Shown: positions 57,836-64,000 of the stretch, one piece after another | Layout: each line of letters begins with the position of its first letter | Position numbering within the stretch: the first letter of the stretch is position 1 | Assembly: GCA_002083825.1 (NCBI GenBank) | Contig: DAZV01000026.1 | Coordinates: 363,119-427,118, forward strand | Source: Candidatus Sericytochromatia bacterium S15B-MN24 CBMW_12 | GTDB lineage: Bacteria; Cyanobacteriota; Sericytochromatia; S15B-MN24; UBA4093 | DNA length: 64,000 nt | Direction of reading: 5' to 3' | The notes under the pieces: model-generated | The model's database searches: none | What the model was told of the DNA's origin: nothing | Seen by the model: only the letters and a program-made list of their open reading frames with translations | Program-made: the position numbers and the translations under genes

Positions 57836-59422
57836 ATGGCCAAAGGCTATCTGGCGATGGTGCTGCATGCCCACTTGCCCTTCGTGCGCCACCCGGAGTA
57901 CTCCTACTTCCTCGAGGAAGACTGGCTCTACGAGGCGATCACCGAGACCTACGTCCCGCTCATCAACGTCTACGATGGTCTGATTGCCGACGGCATCGAC
58001 TTCCGCATGACCATGACCATGACGCCTCCCCTGGTCTCCATGCTGGCCGATCCCTTCCTGCAGAGCCGTTACGTCCATCACCTCGACGAGCTCATCGAAC
58101 TAGCGACCAAGGAGATCGAACGCACGCGCTTCGACGGTCACTTCAACTACCTCGCGCGCTACTACCTCGATCTCTACCGGAAAACCCGCAACACCTTCGT
58201 CGACAAGTACAAGGGCAACCTGATCACGGCCTTCAAGAAGTTCCAGGACCTGGGCGTCCTCGAGATCGTGACCTGCACCGCCACTCACGGTTTCCTGCCG
58301 CTCATGCGCGTGACCCCACAGGCGGTCCGGGCCCAGATCATGGTGGCCGCGGAATCCTACGAGGAACACTTCGGCTGCAGGCCGCGAGGTATCTGGCTCG
58401 CCGAGTGCGGCTACTATCCGGGCGTCGATCAGGTCCTCAAAGAAGCGGGCATCCGCTACTTCTTCACCGATACCCACGGCATCCTCAACGCCACACCCCG
58501 CCCGCGCTACGGCGCCTACGCCCCCATCTACACCCCCAATACCGGCGTGGCGGCGTTCGCTCGCGATCAGGAATCGTCAAAGCAAGTCTGGAGCTCGATC
58601 GAAGGCTATCCCGGCGATCTCGACTACCGCGAGTTCTACCGGGACATCGGCTACGATCTCGACCTCGACTACATCGCCCCCTACATCCAGCCCGACGGCA
58701 CGCGCAAGAACACCGGCATCAAGTACTACCGCATCACCGGCAAGACCGATCAAAAGCAACCCTACGATCCCTACTGGGCTGATCAGAAGGCCGCCTCCCA
58801 CGCGGAAAACTTCATGATCAACCGCGGAAAGCAAATCGAACACCTCTTCGGAGTCATGGGGCGCGAGCCCATCGTGGTCTCGCCCTACGACGCCGAACTC
58901 TTCGGACACTGGTGGTACGAGGGACCGATGTTCCTCAACTACCTCCTGAGAAAATCCGCCTACGATCAAGACGTCTACAAGCTCACCACGCCCGCCGAGT
59001 ACCTGGCGAATCACCCGACCCAGCAGATTGCCATGCCGTCGTATTCCAGCTGGGGAGACAAAGGTTACGCCGAATTCTGGCTGAACGAAACCAATGCCTG
59101 GGTTTACCCGCACCTTCACGAGGCGGCGGATCGCATGGTCGAACTCGCCAACAACTACCCCGCGCGCGGGGACGAGGCCCGAGAGCGCGCCCTGAACCAG
59201 GCAGCCCGAGAGCTTCTCCTCGCGCAGAGTTCGGATTGGGCCTTCATCATGAGGACCGGGACCATGGTGGAGTACGCCGTGAAGCGCACCCAGTCCCACC
59301 TCAGGCGCTTCAACAAGATCTACGAGGATCTCAAAGAGGGCCAGGTGGACGTCGACTTCCTCGCCAAGGTGGAGTACCTCGACAACATCTTCCCGAACAT
59401 CGATTATCGCTACTACCGCTGA
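57836..59422 (+). CDS. GH57-type 1,4-alpha-glucan branching enzyme (DUF1957)
   Basis: The enzyme adds alpha-1,6 branches during glycogen synthesis. The 528-aa product has the GH57 regions: HAHLPFVRHPE, HGFLPLMR, GIWLAECGYYPGVD (catalytic Glu nucleophile), VSPYDAELFGHWWYEGP (catalytic Asp) and the DUF1957 C-terminal helical part (SSDWAFIMRTGTMVEYA). Length matches the Thermus and Thermococcus enzymes. AGAAGAGGA precedes the ATG. Confidence 0.93.
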   Translation: MAKGYLAMVLHAHLPFVRHPEYSYFLEEDWLYEAITETYVPLINVYDGLIADGIDFRMTMTMTPPLVSMLADPFLQSRYVHHLDELIELATKEIERTRFDGHFNYLARYYLDLYRKTRNTFVDKYKGNLITAFKKFQDLGVLEIVTCTATHGFLPLMRVTPQAVRAQIMVAAESYEEHFGCRPRGIWLAECGYYPGVDQVLKEAGIRYFFTDTHGILNATPRPRYGAYAPIYTPNTGVAAFARDQESSKQVWSSIEGYPGDLDYREFYRDIGYDLDLDYIAPYIQPDGTRKNTGIKYYRITGKTDQKQPYDPYWADQKAASHAENFMINRGKQIEHLFGVMGREPIVVSPYDAELFGHWWYEGPMFLNYLLRKSAYDQDVYKLTTPAEYLANHPTQQIAMPSYSSWGDKGYAEFWLNETNAWVYPHLHEAADRMVELANNYPARGDEARERALNQAARELLLAQSSDWAFIMRTGTMVEYAVKRTQSHLRRFNKIYEDLKEGQVDVDFLAKVEYLDNIFPNIDYRYYR

Positions 59423-59433
59423 GAAAGAGGGGC

Positions 59434-61008
59434 CTACAGGGCTCCCAGGCTGTGCAGGATCTTGGAGACGAGGGGTGTCGGGACGTCGGAGTGGAGGCGA
59501 GCCTGGCCGAGGGCACCGGGAAGAACCCAGCGAAGGCGCCCCGATTGAACCTTCTTGTCATGGCCCATGGCCGCGACGAGGCGTTCGGCGGAGAGGGCGC
59601 CCAGGGTGGTGGGAAGGCCGGCTCGGTGGAGGAGGCTCGTCAGGCGGGTCTGTTCGATGTCGGAGAAGAAGCCGAGCTCGCGGGCGATGGCCCCAGCAGC
59701 CACCATCCCCAATGCGACCGCCTCCCCGTGAAGATAGCTCTGATACTTCGTCTCCGCTTCTACCGCATGCCCGAGCGTATGCCCGAAGTTGAGGATGGCG
59801 CGCAGACCCGACTCCCGTTCATCCTCCAGCACCACCTGCGCTTTCAGCTCGCAGCAGCGCGCGATGGCGGGGATGAGCGCATCCAATCGCCGCTCCAGGA
59901 GACCCGGCAGCTCGTCTTCGAGACGCTCGAAGAAAGGCGCGTCGAGAATGATCCCGTACTTGATCATCTCGGCGAGGCCCGCCACCAGCTCGCGACGGGG
60001 GAGCGTGTGAAGCATGAGCGGATCGGCGATCACCAGCTTGGGCTGATGGAACGCGCCGATCAGGTTCTTCCCCCGCGGGTGGTTCACCGCGACCTTGCCG
60101 CCCACCGAGGAATCTATCTGAGCGAGAAGCGACGTGGGAACCTGAACGAAGGGAACGCCGCGATTGAAGGTGGCCGCCACGAAGCCCGCGAGATCTCCGA
60201 TCACGCCGCCCCCCAAGGCTACCACTGGATTCTGGCGTTCGAGCCGGACGTCGATGGCTCGATCGTACAGCTGCATGGCACTCTGCATGCGCTTGAAGCG
60301 CTCGCCTGCGGGGATCACGGCCATGTGAGGATCCCAGCCGGCTGCCGCGAGCGAGGCGCGCGCCACTTCCCCGTAGCGGGCTTCGAGGTGAGGGTTGGTG
60401 ACGAGCAGGCAGCGACCGGGTTCGAGGTGGTCTGCCATCAGGGACCCAAGCTGGGCGATGGCATTGGGCTCCAGGATGATCGGGTATTCCCGGCCGGCGA
60501 GAGGAACGGAGATCCGGCGAGGCTCGGCGCGAATGGCTTCGAGGATGCGCTCGGCAACCCGGGATGCCGAGCCGCTGGAGGCGATTTGCAAAGGGATTTG
60601 CTGGTAGTGTGACAGACGCTCTTGAAAGCGTTCCCGGAAGGCCAGGGGGTCCTGGGCCAGGGGGCGATCGCTTCCGGAAACCCGCTTCCAGAGCACCTCG
60701 GGCGAGGCCTTGAGGTGGACGACGATGCCGCCAAGTCGCAGGGCGAGGCGGTTTGCCGGATCCATGACGGCGCCTCCGCCGGTGGCGATGACCTGGCGAT
60801 CGCCCCGAGAAACCTCCTGGATGACGGCCGCCTCCAGCTCCCGAAAAGCGCCTTCCCCCCGCTCGGAAAATAGCTCGGGAACCGTCCGACCCATGCGGGC
60901 TTCAATCAGATGATCCGTGTCAATGAAGTCCCAGTCCAGGCGGCTCGCGAGAATTCGGCCGACCGTCGTCTTGCCCGAACCCATGAATCCCATCAGCGTC
61001 ACGTTCAT
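59434..61008 (-). CDS. aroKB: Fused shikimate kinase / 3-dehydroquinate synthase (AroK-AroB)
   Basis: The 524-aa product combines two steps of aromatic amino-acid synthesis. The N-terminal ~165 residues are shikimate kinase: GFMGSGKTTVGR (P-loop), DTDHLIEARMGRTV and ATGGGAVMDP. The rest is dehydroquinate synthase, with the NAD-binding GGGVIGDLAGFVAATF, QIDSSVGGKVAVNHPRGKN, and metal-site residues in EMIKYGI, FGHTLGHAVE and YLHGEAVALGM. The fusion is known in several bacterial lineages. The order kinase-synthase is reversed relative to the pathway. Confidence 0.95.
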   Translation of the reverse strand: MNVTLMGFMGSGKTTVGRILASRLDWDFIDTDHLIEARMGRTVPELFSERGEGAFRELEAAVIQEVSRGDRQVIATGGGAVMDPANRLALRLGGIVVHLKASPEVLWKRVSGSDRPLAQDPLAFRERFQERLSHYQQIPLQIASSGSASRVAERILEAIRAEPRRISVPLAGREYPIILEPNAIAQLGSLMADHLEPGRCLLVTNPHLEARYGEVARASLAAAGWDPHMAVIPAGERFKRMQSAMQLYDRAIDVRLERQNPVVALGGGVIGDLAGFVAATFNRGVPFVQVPTSLLAQIDSSVGGKVAVNHPRGKNLIGAFHQPKLVIADPLMLHTLPRRELVAGLAEMIKYGIILDAPFFERLEDELPGLLERRLDALIPAIARCCELKAQVVLEDERESGLRAILNFGHTLGHAVEAETKYQSYLHGEAVALGMVAAGAIARELGFFSDIEQTRLTSLLHRAGLPTTLGALSAERLVAAMGHDKKVQSGRLRWVLPGALGQARLHSDVPTPLVSKILHSLGAL

Positions 61009-61033
61009 GACTTCCGCCCCCTCAATCCACCGA

Positions 61034-61432
61034 TCAGACCTGCGCCAGGATCCATTCCCTGACGTCCTCGGGAACCCGCATGACCGACAGCCGACTCATG
61101 CGGACCAGATCGAAGCCCGTCCAGCCCGCTTCCTTGAACTGGGCAAGGGTCACCGGCTTCGGCAGGCGCCTAACGGGAGCTATTTCGACCGTGAAGAACT
61201 TGCCCGCCGGATCGGTTTGATCGGGCAACGGGCCCGAAAGCGCCTTGGCAACGCCCACGATGCTTCGCGCTTTGCCGGAATGGTAGATGAAGAGCTCGTC
61301 GCCAGGTGCTATCGCCCGCAAATGCCGCTGTGCGAGCGCATTTCGGACGCCGTCCCAGGTCGTGGACCCATCGTTTTCCAGGTCGTCATACGCGTAGGTT
61401 GCGGGCTCGGTCTTGAGAAGATAGGTGGCCAT
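61034..61432 (-). CDS. EVE-domain protein
   Basis: The 132-aa product consists of a single EVE domain (PUA-like fold) from YLLKTEPATYAYDDL to MRVPEDVREWI. TTWDGVRNALAQRHLRAI and DELFIYHSGKARSIVGVAKA carry the binding-pocket residues. EVE domains recognise modified bases in DNA or RNA; the target is unknown. It begins 25 bases upstream of the aroKB start on the same strand. Confidence 0.9.
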   Translation of the reverse strand: MATYLLKTEPATYAYDDLENDGSTTWDGVRNALAQRHLRAIAPGDELFIYHSGKARSIVGVAKALSGPLPDQTDPAGKFFTVEIAPVRRLPKPVTLAQFKEAGWTGFDLVRMSRLSVMRVPEDVREWILAQV

Positions 61433-61449
61433 GCGTCCTCCTCGACACG

Positions 61450-61491
61450 GAGAAAAAGAAAGCGTCCATCTGGAAAAACCAGATGGACGCT
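61450..61491 (-). terminator. Strong terminator after the tRNA gene
   Basis: AGCGTCCATCTGG and CCAGATGGACGCT form a 13-bp perfect stem with a five-base loop. The minus strand continues TTCTTTTTCTCC. It starts four bases after the tRNA 3' end. Confidence 0.92.
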
Positions 61492-61494
61492 AGG

Positions 61495-61565
61495 CTCCCC
61501 GTCAAGGACTCGAACCTCAATCACCTGAACCAGAACCAGGTGTCCTACCATTGAACGAACGGGGA
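61495..61565 (-). tRNA. tRNA-Gln(CTG)
   Basis: The minus strand folds as a 71-base cloverleaf. The acceptor stem is TCCCCGT/ACGGGGA, the D-stem GTTC/GGAC, and the anticodon arm CCTGG-TTCTGGT-TCAGG with CTG at the anticodon position and U33 before it. A T-arm with loop TTCGAGT follows. The CCA tail is not encoded (CCT follows the discriminator G). A strong terminator follows, so it is transcribed alone or from the gyrA-divergent region. Confidence 0.88.
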
Positions 61566-61725
61566 ACAATGAACAAGTTTCTCTTGAACAAGATTAACTC
61601 TAGCAAAGTCCCCCGAGACCCGTCAACCCCTTTTTCTGCAAGTTTTCTTCGGAAGCAAACTCCCGGGCCCCGGCGGAACCCATGCGAACCCATGCCCCCG
61701 CTACCGAGGTCGCGGTCGACCATGT

Positions 61726-61731
61726 TATACT
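61726..61731 (+). promoter_or_regulatory. Candidate -10 of gyrA
   Basis: TATACT stands in an otherwise GC-rich stretch, 94 bases before the gyrA start. The sequence 17 bases upstream (ACCGAG) is a poor -35. Confidence 0.35.
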
Positions 61732-61824
61732 GGCTGAGTCTCCCTTGACGTCACGACGGGGATCGCGTGCCCTTTTCGACCGCCACGCGTTCCGGTGAGG
61801 GGGGATCTAACCGGAGGAGTACCT

Positions 61825-64000
61825 GTGCAAGAAACCCCTACCCCCAAGTCCCGCGTTGTCCCCCGCTCGCTGCGCGAAGAGATGAAGCAGTCCTACCTCG
61901 ATTACGCCATGAGCGTGATCGTCGGTCGCGCGCTTCCCGACGTTCGTGACGGCTTGAAGCCGGTTCACCGACGCATCCTCTTCTCGATGCATGAAAATAA
62001 CCTCACCGCAGACCGCAAGCACCGCAAGTCGGCCACGGTGGTCGGAGACGTGCTCGGTAAGTACCACCCCCACGGTGACTCGTCGGTTTACGACGCCATG
62101 GTCCGCCTCGCACAAAACTTCTCCATCCGCTACACCCTGGTCGACGGCCACGGGAACTTCGGCTCGGTGGACGGCGACCCGGCAGCGGCCTATCGGTACA
62201 CCGAAGCCCGCCTCTCGCGCATCGCCGCCGAACTGCTGGCCGACATCGACTCGGAAACGGTCAACTTCGTCGAAAACTACGACGCCACCACCGAGGAACC
62301 CACCGTCCTCCCCTGTCGCATCCCCAACCTCCTGGTCAACGGCTCGGCGGGAATCGCCGTCGGCATGGCCACCAACATCCCCCCGCATAACCTCTCCGAG
62401 GTCGTGAACGCCCTGGTCGCTCTGATCGACTCCCCCGGCCTCTCCACCGGCGACCTCATGCAGTACGTCAAGGGACCTGACTTCCCGACCGGCGCCATGA
62501 TCCTCGGCGAAAAGGGAATCCAGGACGCCTACGCCACCGGACGCGGCTCCGTCACCATCCGCGCCGTCGCCGAGATCGAGGAGATGGCCCGCGGCAAGCA
62601 CGCCATCATCGTCACCGAGCTACCCTATCAGGTCAACAAGGCCCGCCTCATCGAGAACATCGCCGACCTCGTCAAGGACAAGAAGATCGAGGGCATCTCC
62701 GACCTTCGCGACGAATCCGACCGACAGGGCATGCGAATGGTCATCGAGCTCAAGCGCGATGCCGTTCCCCAGGTCGTTCTCAACCACCTCTACAAGGCAA
62801 CCGCCCTTCAAACCACCTTCGGCATCATCAACCTCGCCCTGGTCGATGGCCAGCCCCGAGTCCTCAAGCTTTCCGAGATGCTCGGCTACTACCTGGACCA
62901 CCGCGTCGAGGTCGTCACCCGCCGAACCCTCTACGAGCAAAAGAAGGCCCAAGCCCGCATGCACATCGTGCAGGGCTTGATCGTCGCTCAGCGCAACATC
63001 GACCAAGTCGTCCACCTGATCCGCGCGGCCGAAAACACCGAAGCCGCCCGCCAGGGGCTCATGAGCAAGTTCGCGCTCTCCGAAGTCCAGGCCAACGCCA
63101 TCCTCGAGATGCAACTGCGCCGCTTGACCGCCCTCGAGGTCGGCAAGCTCGAAAACGAGGAGCGCGAACTGCTCCTCCGGCTCGAAGAGCTCGCCTCCAT
63201 CCTCGCCGACAAGGATCGCGTCTACGCCATCATCCGCGCCGAACTGCTCGCCGTGAAGGACCGCTACGGCGACGACCGCAAGACCCAGCTCATGCACGAT
63301 CCCGGCGAGATCCGCCAGGAAGACCTGATCGCCGATGATCCCATGGCCATCTTCATCACGGATCAGGGCTACATCAAGCGGCTCAACATCGACACCTTCG
63401 AGAAGCAACGCCGCGGCGGCCGAGGCATCGCGGGAATCTCCACCCGCGAGGACGACTTCATCCGCCACTTCTTCGTGGGAACGGCCCACTCGCAGGTGCT
63501 CTTCTTCTCGAACCGCGGCATCGCCTACTCCCTCAAGGTCTACGAGATCCCCGAGGCGAGCCGGCAGGCCAAGGGCCTCAATATCGTCAACCTGCTTCCC
63601 CTCGGCCCCGAGGAACGCATCACGGCCGTCTTGCCGGTTTCCGAGTTCAAGGAAGGCGACTTCCTGATCATGCTGACCCATGAGGGCACCATCAAGAAAA
63701 CCGACCTCACGTCCTTCTCCAGCATTCGCCGCTCGGGAATCATCGCCATCGCCCTCGACGACGGGGACGAGCTCGGCTGGGTCAGTCACACCGACGGCAA
63801 CCGCTCGGTCATCATCGCCACCGCCGAAGGCATGGCCATCCACTTCCCCGAGGAGGAACTACGTCCCCTCGGCCGCCCTGCCCGCGGCGTTCGCGCCATC
63901 ACCCTGCGCGACGGCGACAAGGTGATCGGCATGACCCTCGGAGATGCTGAAGGCACCCTCCTCTCCGTGACCACCGACGGCTACGGAAAGTGCACCGCCA
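61825..64000 (+). CDS. gyrA: DNA gyrase subunit A (3' end beyond the window)
   Basis: GyrA breaks and rejoins DNA during supercoiling. About 725 codons are present. The N-terminal winged-helix and catalytic region has [45 protein letters not shown] and the active Tyr in YRYTEARL. Serine and aspartate occur at the usual quinolone-resistance positions (Ser83 and Asp87 equivalents). The C-terminal beta-pinwheel includes the GyrA-box QRRGGRGI, which separates GyrA from ParC. The start is a GTG behind GGAGGAG. The open frame reaches the window's end, so the gene is incomplete only because the sequence stops. Confidence 0.96.
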   Translation, partial: MQETPTPKSRVVPRSLREEMKQSYLDYAMSVIVGRALPDVRDGLKPVHRRILFSMHENNLTADRKHRKSATVVGDVLGKYHPHGDSSVYDAMVRLAQNFSIRYTLVDGHGNFGSVDGDPAAAYRYTEARLSRIAAELLADIDSETVNFVENYDATTEEPTVLPCRIPNLLVNGSAGIAVGMATNIPPHNLSEVVNALVALIDSPGLSTGDLMQYVKGPDFPTGAMILGEKGIQDAYATGRGSVTIRAVAEIEEMARGKHAIIVTELPYQVNKARLIENIADLVKDKKIEGISDLRDESDRQGMRMVIELKRDAVPQVVLNHLYKATALQTTFGIINLALVDGQPRVLKLSEMLGYYLDHRVEVVTRRTLYEQKKAQARMHIVQGLIVAQRNIDQVVHLIRAAENTEAARQGLMSKFALSEVQANAILEMQLRRLTALEVGKLENEERELLLRLEELASILADKDRVYAIIRAELLAVKDRYGDDRKTQLMHDPGEIRQEDLIADDPMAIFITDQGYIKRLNIDTFEKQRRGGRGIAGISTREDDFIRHFFVGTAHSQVLFFSNRGIAYSLKVYEIPEASRQAKGLNIVNLLPLGPEERITAVLPVSEFKEGDFLIMLTHEGTIKKTDLTSFSSIRRSGIIAIALDDGDELGWVSHTDGNRSVIIATAEGMAIHFPEEELRPLGRPARGVRAITLRDGDKVIGMTLGDAEGTLLSVTTDGYGKCTA

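Overview
This 64-kb, GC-rich chromosomal segment holds about 60 protein genes, one tRNA and one IS605-type element, and most genes lie on the minus strand. It looks like a free-living aerobic diderm (Gram-negative-type) bacterium. The evidence is a complete SdhCAB succinate:quinone reductase, several lipobox lipoproteins, the type IV pilus ATPase PilT, a class A penicillin-binding protein, and WecA/WecB/LCP envelope-glycan genes. The adjacent DUF4912 and GH57 branching-enzyme genes, the AroK-AroB fusion and the AarF/UbiB kinase with a plant-type ferredoxin fit a non-photosynthetic relative of Cyanobacteria (Sericytochromatia-like) or another deep diderm lineage. That placement is an inference and should be tested with SerS, GyrA and SdhA trees. 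Many genes start with GTG or TTG behind clear Shine-Dalgarno sites.

Layout. 1-0.4 kb: tandem extragenic repeats. 0.4-6.1 kb: START-like protein, a 57-aa membrane peptide, the sdhCAB operon and an M14 carboxypeptidase lipoprotein. 6.1-12.1 kb: alpha/beta hydrolase, a solo tnpB element, a beta-helix lipoprotein, a J-domain protein, DUF2231 and an Acg-type nitroreductase. 12.1-19 kb: two YkgJ-type cysteine-cluster proteins, a secreted LIM/DA1-like protease, a phospholipase-D-like protein and a PAS/GAF histidine kinase. 19-25.1 kb: a tiny Flp-type pilin, a lipoprotein, pilT, serS, an NHL-repeat lipoprotein and a Crp/Fnr regulator. 25.3-34 kb: one minus-strand run (ATP-grasp, RbgA/YlqF GTPase, rpiB with an internal stop, glyA, wecA, wecB) and a tandemly duplicated Bax-inhibitor-1 gene beside a Nudix gene. 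34-43 kb: a mosaic PsbP/FHIPEP-like protein, PBP1A, a KGG stress protein, PiT/DUF47 phosphate uptake with trpE, a diacylglycerol-kinase-like gene and a zinc-ribbon protein. 43-48.9 kb: a compact ligase/peptidase locus (ATP-grasp, M29 aminopeptidase, GCS2 amide ligase, circularly permuted ATP-grasp, subtilase). 49-56 kb: a 61-aa protein, deoxynucleoside kinase, LCP protein, hydrolase, XRE regulator and an AarF/105-aa/ferredoxin operon. 56-64 kb: DUF4912 and GH57, aroKB, an EVE-domain protein, tRNA-Gln(CTG) and the 5' part of gyrA.

The most interesting items are the 43-48.9 kb locus, which joins three amide- or peptide-bond-forming enzyme folds with two peptidases; the in-frame amber codon at position 88 of rpiB, with both active-site residues intact around it; a secreted LIM-domain metallopeptidase; a dispersed REP-like repeat whose edge forms the stop codons of sdhB and the crp-like gene; and a gene duplication that left a scar of the neighbouring Nudix gene.
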